A stretch of DNA of 64,000 bases from an uncultured Clostridia bacterium (GTDB lineage: Bacteria; Bacillota; Clostridia; Christensenellales; Aristaeellaceae). The notes below the pieces were generated by a model. The model was given only the letters and a program-made list of their open reading frames with translations, searched no databases and was not told the origin of the DNA. This document shows, piece by piece, positions 24,632-33,344 of this stretch (position 1 is the first letter of the stretch; every line of letters begins with the position of its first letter). The position numbers and the translations under genes were made by a program. The stretch lies in contig CAKUKE010000007.1 of the NCBI GenBank assembly GCA_934662505.1, positions 1-64,000 on the forward strand, written 5' to 3'.

Positions 24632-25555
24632 ATGGACGCGGTGCATGTGAAAAGAAAAAAGGTCGGGCGCTGCCGCAGCGACGTGGTGTACGATACCGTC
24701 ATTTTTATCCTGCTGACGGCGGTGCTGCTGATCGTGGCCTATCCGCTGTATTTCGTCGTCATTTCCTCCATCTCCGATCCCATCGCCGTCGCCAACGGGG
24801 ACGTGACGTTCTACCCCGTCGGCTTTACGCTGGACGGATACCGGGAGGTGTTCAAGACCAACACCATCGTGCGGGGGTTCGCCAATTCCCTGCTGTACAC
24901 CGTGGTGGGGGTGTGCATCAATCTGGCGGTGACGCTGCCCACCGCCTACGCGCTGAGCCGCCGGGATTTTGCGCTGAAAAAGCCCATCACCATTTTTTAC
25001 CTCATCACCATGTTTGTCGGCGGCGGCATGATGCCCACCTACCTGACCATCAAAAACACCGGGCTGCTCAACACCATGTGGGCGCTGGTGATACCGGGCG
25101 CCATGGGCGTATATAATATGATCGTGGCGCGTACCTTCTTTGTGACCACCCTCCCGGTGGAGCTGCTGGAGGCGGCCAAGCTGGACGGCTGCGGCAATAC
25201 CCGGTTTTTCTTCCACATCGTCATGCCGCTGTCCGGCGCCATCACGGCCATTCTGGTGCTGTACTACGGGGTCGGGCACTGGAACAGCTATTTCAGCGCG
25301 CTGCTCTACATTTCCGACCGGGAAAAGTGGCCGCTGCAGCTGGAACTGCGCAACATTCTTCTGCTGAACACCAACACCATGACAAAAGAACTGGTCACCG
25401 AGGAAATGCGGGCGGAACAGGCGCGCCGGGAGGCGCTGGCCAGCATGATGAAATACTCGCTGATCATCGTTTCCTCCATCCCGGTGCTGGTCATCTATCC
25501 CTTCGTGCAGAAGCACTTTGTCAAGGGCGTGATGATCGGCTCGGTCAAGGGATAA
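24632..25555 (+). CDS. Carbohydrate ABC transporter permease, YtcP type
   Basis: The 307-residue partner permease resembles YtcP/AraQ. It has six helices, the motif VANGDVTFYPVGFTLDGY early, and the EAA loop EAAKLDGCGNTRFFFHIVMPLS. It ends with PVLVIYPFVQKHFVKGVMIGSVKG, a very typical C-terminus for this family. ATG 24632 has GGGGAGGG upstream and follows the first permease by 13 bases. Together the two form the channel of the importer. Confidence 0.94.
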   Translation: MDAVHVKRKKVGRCRSDVVYDTVIFILLTAVLLIVAYPLYFVVISSISDPIAVANGDVTFYPVGFTLDGYREVFKTNTIVRGFANSLLYTVVGVCINLAVTLPTAYALSRRDFALKKPITIFYLITMFVGGGMMPTYLTIKNTGLLNTMWALVIPGAMGVYNMIVARTFFVTTLPVELLEAAKLDGCGNTRFFFHIVMPLSGAITAILVLYYGVGHWNSYFSALLYISDREKWPLQLELRNILLLNTNTMTKELVTEEMRAEQARREALASMMKYSLIIVSSIPVLVIYPFVQKHFVKGVMIGSVKG

Positions 25556-25617
25556 AAGGAGAATGTAACGCCGGCGCGACCGGCGTACAAAATATCGTCT
25601 GCAAGGAGGTACACACC

Positions 25618-27240
25618 ATGAAGAAACTGGCACTGCTGCTGGCAGCCATCCTGCTGCTGTCCTGCTGCTCGGCGCTGGCGGAGTTTGACGAGAAGCTCAA
25701 CCTGACCGGGCTGCCCATCTGGAGCGGCGATACCCCCGCCGAGTTCACCCTGATGATCGACGACAGCTACGACGGCGAACGCGTGATCTACGACATTCTG
25801 GAAAAGCAGACCAACGTGCACGTCAAGCTGAACCTGGCCCCCTATCAGGTGCAGCTGGAGAAGCTGAGTGTGGCGCTGTCCACCGGTGATTACGATCAGG
25901 TCATCGCCGGCTGGCTGCTGGGCGCCAAGGACGTCATTGACATGGGCATGAACGGCGACGGCACCTTCTGGGCGCTGGAAGACTACATCGCCAAGTACGC
26001 GCCCAATATTGAGGCCGTGCTGAACCTGCCCGGCGTGCGGGAGTCCATGACCCTTCCTGACGGGCATATCTACACCGTGCCCTACGTGGTGGGCGAGCCG
26101 GAGTGCACCTTCAAGGTGTACATCAATCAGGTGTGGCTGGAAAATCTGAAACTGGAAATGCCGACCACCCCGGAAGAACTGAAAAAGGTGCTCATTGCCT
26201 TCAAGGAGCAGGACGCCAACGGCAACGGCGACCCAACGGATGAAATTCCCTTCGGCGGCGACACCAACAACCTGAACCTGGGCATGTGCGCCGGCTGGTT
26301 CGGCATTGAAGCGGTGGACAACAACGGCTATCCCTTCTTTGCCAAGAAGGACGGCAAGCTGTTCTTCTCCGCCAACAAGCCCGAGTTCAAGCAGTTCATT
26401 GAATTCTTTGCCGACCTGTACAAGGAAGGCCTGATTGATCCCGAAATGTTCACGCAGGATCTGGAGACCTGGAAGGCCAAGGGCAACAAGGATCTCTACG
26501 GCGTGTGCATCGGCTACGGCCCGGGCGACTGGTACACCAACTACGAAAAGGGCACCCCCGAGTATGAAAAGTACGGTGAGAACGCCTTCACCTGCCTGCC
26601 CGTGCTCAAGGGCTGCGACAATCCCCTGTTCCACCGCAACTCCAACGGCGTGACCCTGTTCCGCACCCAGCTTGCCATCACGGACAAGGCGGACGAACAG
26701 ACGCTGGTGCTGATTCTGCGCTGGCTGGATAACCTGTATGTGGAAGAAAATTCCGTGCAGGCGACCAACGGCCCCATGGGCATCAAGTTCAACAAGATCG
26801 GCGACCACCTCTACAAGAACATCTATCATAAGGTGGGCGAGGATGGCTGGACGCAGGAAGACGAAGACAAGTACGGCTGGGCGCTGTGCTTCACCCAGTC
26901 CATGCCCCGCAACCCCGGCGATGCAGTCATTCTGCCCTATGATCAGGATGAACCGGAAGTGTCCTTCATGGATATGTGCGACGACGCGTACCGTCCCTAT
27001 CTGACCGAAATGTTCAAGGCCACCTGGGGCAGCGACGAGAGCAAGGCCGAGCGCAAGGCCACGCTGGTGACGGACATCAAGGATTACGTCAAGAGCAAGA
27101 TCGCCCAGTGGGTGTCCGGCGAAGCGGATGTGAACGCCGAATGGGACGCCTATTGCACCCAGCTGGAGACCTACGGTCTGACCGAACTGACGGAAATTTT
27201 CGCCGAGGAGCAGGGTCTGGAAATCCACGAAAACAACTGA
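25618..27240 (+). CDS. Extracellular sugar-binding protein of the importer
   Basis: This 540-residue solute-binding protein of the large LipO/YtcQ group starts with a signal peptide (KKLALLLAAILLLSCCSALA). Two adjacent cysteines (LLSCC) could form a lipobox, though ALA before the acidic mature start could equally be a type I cleavage site. The body has binding-protein features such as VNQVWLENL-like YINQVWLENLKLEMPTTPEEL and DANGNGDPTDEIPF. AAGGAGG precedes the ATG. It completes the permease-permease-binding protein order; the exact glycan is unknown and no glycosidase is adjacent. Confidence 0.9.
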   Translation: MKKLALLLAAILLLSCCSALAEFDEKLNLTGLPIWSGDTPAEFTLMIDDSYDGERVIYDILEKQTNVHVKLNLAPYQVQLEKLSVALSTGDYDQVIAGWLLGAKDVIDMGMNGDGTFWALEDYIAKYAPNIEAVLNLPGVRESMTLPDGHIYTVPYVVGEPECTFKVYINQVWLENLKLEMPTTPEELKKVLIAFKEQDANGNGDPTDEIPFGGDTNNLNLGMCAGWFGIEAVDNNGYPFFAKKDGKLFFSANKPEFKQFIEFFADLYKEGLIDPEMFTQDLETWKAKGNKDLYGVCIGYGPGDWYTNYEKGTPEYEKYGENAFTCLPVLKGCDNPLFHRNSNGVTLFRTQLAITDKADEQTLVLILRWLDNLYVEENSVQATNGPMGIKFNKIGDHLYKNIYHKVGEDGWTQEDEDKYGWALCFTQSMPRNPGDAVILPYDQDEPEVSFMDMCDDAYRPYLTEMFKATWGSDESKAERKATLVTDIKDYVKSKIAQWVSGEADVNAEWDAYCTQLETYGLTELTEIFAEEQGLEIHENN

Positions 27241-27296
27241 CCCCTGCGGCGGGAAGCGTATCGGCGCAATGAACCTGCGCCGGTAAAAAACGGTGC

Positions 27297-27328
27297 AAAA
27301 AAGAAGGGCTGCCTGGGGGCAGCCCTTC
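27297..27328 (-). terminator. Terminator of uvrB, facing the importer operon
   Basis: A perfect 11-bp stem GAAGGGCTGCC/GGCAGCCCTTC around a TGGG loop is followed by a six-base T-run on the minus strand. It may also stop plus-strand transcripts less efficiently. Confidence 0.85.
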
Positions 27329-27491
27329 TCAGATTTTCAGGAAAGCGCAAGGGAGAAAAAACGGCGCGTCCTAAGGGGCGTCGGCTCCCTCGCGCCCTCG
27401 TCCGTGCTGCGTCTGCCCTCCGCTTCGCCTCCCTTGCGCCGTCAAAGGGTGCAGCGGGTGCGGCAATGCGGAGGGCGGGCGCGTCCGCGGG

Positions 27492-29513
27492 TCACGGGTG
27501 CTTCAGCCGTTTGCGGCGGGTGGGCTGGGGCTTTTGTACGGGCGCATCGCCCCGCAGGGCAAACAGCTGGTCGCGCAGCTTGGCGGCCTTCTCAAATTCC
27601 ATCTGAGAGGCGGCGGTGAGCATCTGATCCTCCAGCTGGCGGATCCAGGCGCTCTTTTCGTCCTCTGCCATGGCGTCGGGCAGGTCGTCGGTCGCCTTGT
27701 CGGTGATCTCCAGCAGGGCGCGCACCGTGCTTTTCACGCTTTCGGGGGTGATGTGGTGGGCTTCGTTGTAGGCCTCCTGCAGCGCCCGGCGGCGGTTGGT
27801 TTCGGTGATGGCGCGCATCATGCTGTCGGTCACCACGTCCGCGTACATGATGACCCGTCCGTCCACGTTGCGGGCGGCGCGGCCGATGGTCTGGATGAGG
27901 CTGGTCTCCGAACGGAGAAAGCCCTCCTTGTCCGCGTCTAAAATAGCGACCAGCCCCACCTCGGGCAGGTCGAGCCCCTCGCGGAGCAGGTTGATGCCTA
28001 CCAGCACGTCGTATTCGCCCATCCGCAGCTCGCGGATGAGCTTGGTGCGCTCCATGGTCTGGATGTCGCTGTGCAGATAGCGCACCCGGATGTGCATTTC
28101 GTCCAGATAATCCGTCAGCCGCTCGGCCATCTTCTTGGTGAGGGTGGTGGCCAGCACCCGGTACCCTTTTTCCACGGTGGTGTTGATCTCGCCCACCAGA
28201 TCGTCCACCTGACCGGTGGCGGGGCGCACAATGATGCGGGGGTCAATGAGCCCCGTGGGGCGGATGATCTGCTCTACCGTCTGTTCCGAGCGGCTCTGTT
28301 CGTAGGGACCGGGGGTGGCGGAGACGAAAATGACCTGCTTGACCCGCTGCTCAAATTCGTCGAACTTCAGCGGACGGTTGTCGTAGGCGCTGGGCAGCCG
28401 GAAGCCGTAGGATACCAGCGCTTCCTTGCGGGCGCGGTCGCCTGCGTACATGGCGCGGATCTGGGGAATGGTCACATGGCTTTCGTCGATCATCACCAGA
28501 AAGTCGCCGGGAAAATAGTCCAGCAGACAGAAGGGCGCGTCCCCCTCCTGCCGGCCGTCAAAATAACGGCTGTAGTTTTCGATGCCCTGACAATAGCCGA
28601 TCTCCCGCATCATTTCAATGTCATAGCGGGTGCGCTGGGCAATGCGCTGCGCCTCCAGCAGCTTTCCTTCCGCTTCAAACTGGGCGACCCGGTCGGCAAG
28701 ATCCTTCTCGATGCGGGCAATGTTCCGCTCCCGATCCTCCGTGCTGGTGGCGTAGTGGGTGGCGGGGTAGATGGGCGCGTGCTGGGTGGTGCGCAGCGCC
28801 TGACCGGTGGTGATGGCAAATTCCCGGATGCAGTCGATCTCGTCGCCGAAAAACTCCACCCGGATACCAAAATCGCGCTGATCCGCAGGGATGATCTCCA
28901 CTGTGTCGCCTTTTACACGAAAATTTCCGCGTTCAAGCGCCACATCGTTGCGCTCGTACTGAATTTCCACCAGCTTGCGGAGCAGGGCTTCCAGCTCCAT
29001 GTGCATGCCGGGGCGCAGGGAGATCATCTGCCCTTCGTATTCGCTGGGGTCGCCCATGGAATAAATGCAGCTGACCGAGGCGACAATGATTACGTCCCGG
29101 CGCTCCCGCAGGGCGGCGGTGGCGCTGTGGCGCAGCCGGTCGATCTCGTCGTTGATGGAGGCGTCCTTTTCAATGTAGGTGTCGCTGGAGGCGATGTAGG
29201 CCTCCGGCTGATAATAATCATAGTAGCTGACGAAATACTCCACTGCGCTGTCCGGAAAGAAGGAACGGAACTCGCTGCACAGCTGGGCGGCCAGGGTCTT
29301 GTTGTGGGCGATGACCAGCGTGGGCTTCTGCACCCGCTGGATGACCGAGGCCATGGTAAAGGTCTTGCCCGAGCCGGTCACGCCCAGCAGGGTCTGGCAG
29401 GGCATGCCGGCCAGCACGCCTTTGGCCAGCGCGTCGATGGCCTGCGGCTGGTCGCCCCGGGGCGCATAGGGTGCTTTCAGCACAAATTTTCCGTTTTGCG
29501 GGGTTTCGGACAC
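27492..29513 (-). CDS. uvrB: Excinuclease ABC subunit B
   Basis: UvrB is the damage-verifying helicase-like subunit of nucleotide excision repair and works with UvrA and UvrC. The 673 residues contain the Walker A motif GVTGSGKT (44-51), the beta-hairpin region FVSYYDYYQPEAYI, DESH, and the QTIGRAARN helicase motif. The C-terminal UvrC-interacting UVR domain contains the segments IRQLEDQMLTAA and MEFEKAAKLRDQLFAL. The start is GTG at 29513, preceded by AAAGGAGG; upstream in-frame sequence is not protein-like. It is transcribed alone, divergent from murA. Confidence 0.97.
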   Translation of the reverse strand: MSETPQNGKFVLKAPYAPRGDQPQAIDALAKGVLAGMPCQTLLGVTGSGKTFTMASVIQRVQKPTLVIAHNKTLAAQLCSEFRSFFPDSAVEYFVSYYDYYQPEAYIASSDTYIEKDASINDEIDRLRHSATAALRERRDVIIVASVSCIYSMGDPSEYEGQMISLRPGMHMELEALLRKLVEIQYERNDVALERGNFRVKGDTVEIIPADQRDFGIRVEFFGDEIDCIREFAITTGQALRTTQHAPIYPATHYATSTEDRERNIARIEKDLADRVAQFEAEGKLLEAQRIAQRTRYDIEMMREIGYCQGIENYSRYFDGRQEGDAPFCLLDYFPGDFLVMIDESHVTIPQIRAMYAGDRARKEALVSYGFRLPSAYDNRPLKFDEFEQRVKQVIFVSATPGPYEQSRSEQTVEQIIRPTGLIDPRIIVRPATGQVDDLVGEINTTVEKGYRVLATTLTKKMAERLTDYLDEMHIRVRYLHSDIQTMERTKLIRELRMGEYDVLVGINLLREGLDLPEVGLVAILDADKEGFLRSETSLIQTIGRAARNVDGRVIMYADVVTDSMMRAITETNRRRALQEAYNEAHHITPESVKSTVRALLEITDKATDDLPDAMAEDEKSAWIRQLEDQMLTAASQMEFEKAAKLRDQLFALRGDAPVQKPQPTRRKRLKHP

Positions 29514-29564
29514 GGTGCTCCTCCTTTCCCGCCGGCAGGCTTCCGGGAACTGCGGACGGAAACG

Positions 29565-29578
29565 CGAATAAATGTTCC
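29565..29578 (-). promoter_or_regulatory. LexA/SOS-box-like site at the uvrB start
   Basis: On the minus strand GGAACATTTATTCG matches the Firmicute LexA box CGAACATATGTTCG at 11 of 14 positions. It lies just after the -10 box, a position suited to repression. Confidence 0.45.
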
Positions 29579-29583
29579 TATTC

Positions 29584-29612
29584 AGTATACCACGTTTTCT
29601 AACTTTTGCCAA
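29584..29612 (-). promoter_or_regulatory. Promoter of uvrB
   Basis: On the minus strand TTGGCA (29612-29607) and TATACT (29589-29584) are separated by 17 bases. Confidence 0.85.
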
Positions 29613-29776
29613 CGAATATTTTTTGGCTGGGAGGCGATGAAAGCGCCGCCGTGAAGCGGGGTTATGCAGCCAATTTGTGCGCCCTGCGGGCTTTGCGGGG
29701 CGGCGCGCCGCCGTTTTTTCGATCAACCCGGGGACACAATGGAACCGGCGCCAATGAAAAGTCCGGAGGTGTCCCC

Positions 29777-31021
29777 ATGGCAGAGTATTCCATTTTGCAC
29801 TCGCCCAGATTGTCGGGCGAGGCGTCCGTCGGCGTGAGTAAAAACGCCGCGCTTCCCATTCTGGCCGCCGCGCTGATGACGCGGGAGGAGGTCTTTCTGC
29901 ATCATCTGCCCGATCTGAGCGACGTGCGGCACATGTGCGGCATCCTGGCCGCCTGCGGGGCGGAGGTGGAGGCAAAGCCCGAAGGCGTGCGGGTCTGCGC
30001 CCGGGACGCCCATAGCCCGGACGATCAGGAGCTGTTCCGCACCATGCGGGCGTCGGTGCTGACGCTGGGACCCCTGCTCGCCCGGTGCGGCGAGGCGTCG
30101 CTGGGGCTGCCCGGCGGCTGCGCCATCGGTCAGCGCCCCATCGACCTGCACGTGAAGGGGCTGCAGAAGCTGGGCGCGCAGGTGGTCACCGAGGGCGGTC
30201 TGGTACGGGCGCAGGGCAGGCTGAGCGCCGCGAACGTGTATCTGGATTTTCCCAGCGTGGGCGCGACGGAAAACCTGGTGATGGCCGCCGCGCTGACCCG
30301 CGGGGTGACCCACGTGGAAAACGCGGCCAAGGAGCCGGAGATCGTGGATCTGTGCCAGTTTTTGAATCAGTGCGGCGCGCGCATCGCGGGGGCGGGCACG
30401 GCCAATATTACAGTGGAGGGGGTGGAGCGGCTGCACGGCACGGCCTATACCCCCATTCCGGATCGGATCGAGGCGGGCACGCTGGCCTGCGCCGCCGCCC
30501 TGACCGAGGGCAGCGTGCTGCTGTGCGGCGCGGACGCAGGGCACATGCGGGCGCTGCTGTTCAAGCTGCAGGAAATGGGGCTGATCGTACAGGAGGATGC
30601 AAAAGGCCTGCGGCTGCGGGGGCGGGCGCGGCATCCCATCGAGGTACGCACTTTATCCTACCCCGGCTTTCCCACCGACATGCAGGCGCCCATGATGACC
30701 GTGGCGACGCAGGTGCCCGGGCTGAGCGTGTTTTTGGAGACCATTTTTGAAAACCGCTACATGCACGTGGTGGAATTGTCCCGTATGGGGGCGAATATCC
30801 GGGTGGAGGGTCAGCTGGCGCTCATTCAGGGCGGACGCGGGCTGCGGGGCGCTGCGGTGAACGCCACCGACCTGCGGGCTGCCGCGGCGCTGATGCTGGC
30901 CGGGCTGTGCGCCGAGGGAGAGACCGTGCTGAACGACCCGGCGGGGCATCTGGTGCGGGGATACGACCACCTTGAGGCCAAACTGTGTCAATTAGGGGGC
31001 AGGGTGCGGGTAAACGCTTGA
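29777..31021 (+). CDS. murA: UDP-N-acetylglucosamine 1-carboxyvinyltransferase MurA
   Basis: MurA transfers enolpyruvate from phosphoenolpyruvate to UDP-GlcNAc, the first committed step of peptidoglycan synthesis, and is the fosfomycin target. The 414 residues include NAALPILAAALMT, RASVLTLGPLLAR and the catalytic loop PGGCAIGQRP with Cys115, so a fosfomycin-sensitive form is expected. YPGFPTDMQAP and the C-terminal RGYDHLEAKL are also present. ATG 29777 has GGAGGT upstream; sequence before it is open but not MurA-like. It is followed directly by ftsH with its own promoter. Confidence 0.95.
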   Translation: MAEYSILHSPRLSGEASVGVSKNAALPILAAALMTREEVFLHHLPDLSDVRHMCGILAACGAEVEAKPEGVRVCARDAHSPDDQELFRTMRASVLTLGPLLARCGEASLGLPGGCAIGQRPIDLHVKGLQKLGAQVVTEGGLVRAQGRLSAANVYLDFPSVGATENLVMAAALTRGVTHVENAAKEPEIVDLCQFLNQCGARIAGAGTANITVEGVERLHGTAYTPIPDRIEAGTLACAAALTEGSVLLCGADAGHMRALLFKLQEMGLIVQEDAKGLRLRGRARHPIEVRTLSYPGFPTDMQAPMMTVATQVPGLSVFLETIFENRYMHVVELSRMGANIRVEGQLALIQGGRGLRGAAVNATDLRAAAALMLAGLCAEGETVLNDPAGHLVRGYDHLEAKLCQLGGRVRVNA

Positions 31022-31045
31022 CAAAGCGGGTTTGTTCCTTATAAT
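31018..31045 (+). promoter_or_regulatory. Promoter of ftsH, overlapping the murA stop codon
   Basis: TTGACA (31018-31023) includes the murA TGA; TATAAT is at 31040-31045, with a 16-base spacer. Confidence 0.85.
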
Positions 31046-31093
31046 GAACATGAACTGCCCGGAGAGACGGGCATGCTACGAAAGGAGCCGATC

Positions 31094-32959
31094 ATGAAAG
31101 AAGAGAAAACGCCGAAAAAACCGTTGCTTTATTACTACGGTCTGGCGATGCTCATCATTCTGCTGCTGAATGTGTTCGTTTTTCCTGCGCTTTTGCAGAA
31201 ACAGGTGACCGAAACCAGCTACGACCAGTTCCTGACCCTGCTGGATCAGGGCAAGGTGCGTCAGGTGGCGCTGGAAGAAAGTGGCAATTCCATCGTGTTT
31301 GAGGTGGAGGACGCGGCGGGCAAGGTGGCCTACGGCCGCACCGGCGTGTGGCCGGGGGATACGTCCCTGACGGACAAGCTGCTGGCCAAGAACGTCACCT
31401 TCGCGGCGGAAATCCCCACGCAGGCGTCGCCGCTGATGAGTTTCCTTGTTTCGTTTGTGCTGCCCGTCATTTTCTTTGTGGCGGTGGGGCAGCTGCTCAT
31501 GCGTTCCATGCAGAAGCGGATGGGCGGCACCAACGCCCTGATGCTGGGCAAGAACAATAACAACGCCCGCATCTATATCGAGTCCCAGACGGGCAAGACC
31601 TTCAAGGACGTGGCGGGGCAGGACGAGGCCAAGGACGCGCTGAGCGAGATTGTGGATTTTCTGCATAACCCGGGCAAGTACGCCGCCATCGGCGCCAAGC
31701 TGCCCAAGGGCGCGCTGCTGGTGGGACCTCCCGGTACGGGCAAGACCCTGCTGGCCAAGGCGGTGGCGGGTGAGGCCAAGGTGCCCTTCTTCTCCATTTC
31801 CGGTTCGGAATTTGTGGAGATGTTCGTGGGCATGGGCGCGGCCAAGGTGCGCGACCTGTTCAAGCAGGCCGGTGAAAAGGCGCCCTGCATCGTGTTTATC
31901 GACGAAATCGACACCATCGGCAAAAAGCGGGACGGCGCTATGCCCGGCGGCAACGACGAGCGGGAGCAGACCCTGAACCAGCTGCTGGCCGAAATGGACG
32001 GCTTTGACGCCACCAAGGGCGTGGTCATTCTGGCGGCGACCAACCGTCCGGAGATTCTGGATCCCGCTCTGCTCAGACCCGGCCGGTTCGACCGCCGCAT
32101 TCCTGTGGAGCTGCCCGACCTGCAGGGGCGCACCGCCATTTTGAAGGTGCATGCGGGCACGGTGAAGATGGAGCCCGGCGTGGATCTGCAGGCGGTGGCG
32201 CGCGCCACCTCCGGCGCTTCCGGTGCGGAGCTGGCCAACATTATCAACGAAGCGGCGCTGCGCGCCGTGCGTCAGGGCCGCAGTGCGGTCTCTCAGGCGG
32301 ATCTTGAGGAGAGCGTGGAAACCGTGATCGCCGGCATGCAGCGGAAAAACGCGGTCATTTCCGAAAAGGAAAAGCGGGTCATCGCCTATCACGAGATCGG
32401 CCATGCGCTGGTGGCGGCCAAACAGAAGAACGCTGCGCCCGTGACCAAGATCACCATCATTCCCCGTACCTCCGGTGCGCTGGGCTATACCATGCAGGTG
32501 GAGGAGGACGAGCGGGTGCTTCTGTCCCGGGAGGACGCCATGATCCAGCTGACCACCTTGACCGGCGGCCGTGCGGCGGAGGAAGTGGTGTTCAATCTGG
32601 TGACCTCCGGCGCGTCCAACGACATTGAAAAGATTACCCGCCTTGCCCGTGCCATGGTGACCCGGTACGGTATGAGCCAGCATTTCGGCATGGTGGCGCT
32701 GGAAACGGTGCAGAACCAGTATCTGGGCGGCGACGCTTCGCTGGCCTGCAGCGCTGAAACGGCGACCGCCATCGATCAGGAAGTGCGCCAGATCGTCAAT
32801 ACCGCCCATGAAAACGCGGTGAACATCCTCAAGGCCAACGAGGGCAAGCTGCACGAGCTGGCGGAGTACCTGCTGAAGAAGGAGACCATTACCGGCGAGG
32901 AGTTCATGAACATTCTCAACGCGCCGGCCGGACAGGAAAGCGCCGTGGAAAAGGCCTGA
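31094..32959 (+). CDS. ftsH: ATP-dependent zinc metalloprotease FtsH
   Basis: FtsH is a membrane-anchored AAA+ hexamer that degrades misfolded membrane and regulatory proteins. The 621 residues show an N-terminal helix (about 12-33), an extracytoplasmic domain, and a second helix (about 115-135). The AAA module has Walker A GPPGTGKT near residue 211, Walker B IVFIDEID, and the second region of homology at DPALLRPGRFDR. The zinc site HEIGH lies near residue 433. ATG 31094 has AAAGGAG upstream and is preferred over ATG 31073, which precedes that site. A strong terminator follows. Confidence 0.96.
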   Translation: MKEEKTPKKPLLYYYGLAMLIILLLNVFVFPALLQKQVTETSYDQFLTLLDQGKVRQVALEESGNSIVFEVEDAAGKVAYGRTGVWPGDTSLTDKLLAKNVTFAAEIPTQASPLMSFLVSFVLPVIFFVAVGQLLMRSMQKRMGGTNALMLGKNNNNARIYIESQTGKTFKDVAGQDEAKDALSEIVDFLHNPGKYAAIGAKLPKGALLVGPPGTGKTLLAKAVAGEAKVPFFSISGSEFVEMFVGMGAAKVRDLFKQAGEKAPCIVFIDEIDTIGKKRDGAMPGGNDEREQTLNQLLAEMDGFDATKGVVILAATNRPEILDPALLRPGRFDRRIPVELPDLQGRTAILKVHAGTVKMEPGVDLQAVARATSGASGAELANIINEAALRAVRQGRSAVSQADLEESVETVIAGMQRKNAVISEKEKRVIAYHEIGHALVAAKQKNAAPVTKITIIPRTSGALGYTMQVEEDERVLLSREDAMIQLTTLTGGRAAEEVVFNLVTSGASNDIEKITRLARAMVTRYGMSQHFGMVALETVQNQYLGGDASLACSAETATAIDQEVRQIVNTAHENAVNILKANEGKLHELAEYLLKKETITGEEFMNILNAPAGQESAVEKA

Positions 32960-33000
32960 CGCAACGGCCGCCCTCCTGCGGAACAACCATAAAGACGGAA

Positions 33001-33028
33001 GCCCGCTCCCCCGAGGAGCGGGCTTTTT
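33001..33028 (+). terminator. Terminator after ftsH
   Basis: The perfect 9-bp stem GCCCGCTCC/GGAGCGGGC with a 5-base loop is followed by TTTTT. Confidence 0.95.
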
Positions 33029-33344
33029 GCAATATGGACGCAGGAAAACACGGAGGTCGCCGCGCCTCCGCAAAGCAGGCGCTGGATTATGCTGTTGACG
33101 GAGGATCGCCGCGCCCTGTGGAGCGGGGGGCGTTTCTGCAAAGTCATGAAACAAAAAGAGGATCGCCGCGCCCCATGGAGCGGGCGTTTGACGGGACGGG
33201 GCGGGAGCGAGAGGGAAAATTCCCGTCTGCGGCGGCTGTTTGGCGGGGCAAAGGATTGACAAGGAGGGAAGGAATAACGTAAAATAAAAGCTGGAGACGA
33301 GCGTCCGGGCAAAGCGGGCTCCGGCGCGGGTCGAAAGGAGCTTT
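33029..33344 (+). other. Intergenic region with spaced GC-rich repeats and promoter
   Basis: No gene is supported. The motif GAGGATCGCCGCGCC occurs at 33101 and 33158 (57 bases apart), and a version lacking one A at 33053. Each is followed by a variably conserved GTGGAGCGGG or ATGGAGCGGG segment or similar. The yybS promoter lies at the end. Confidence 0.65.
33256..33285 (+). promoter_or_regulatory. Promoter of the yybS-rplI-dnaC cluster
   Basis: TTGACA (33256-33261) and TAAAAT (33280-33285) have an 18-base spacer, 60 bases before the first gene. Confidence 0.75.
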
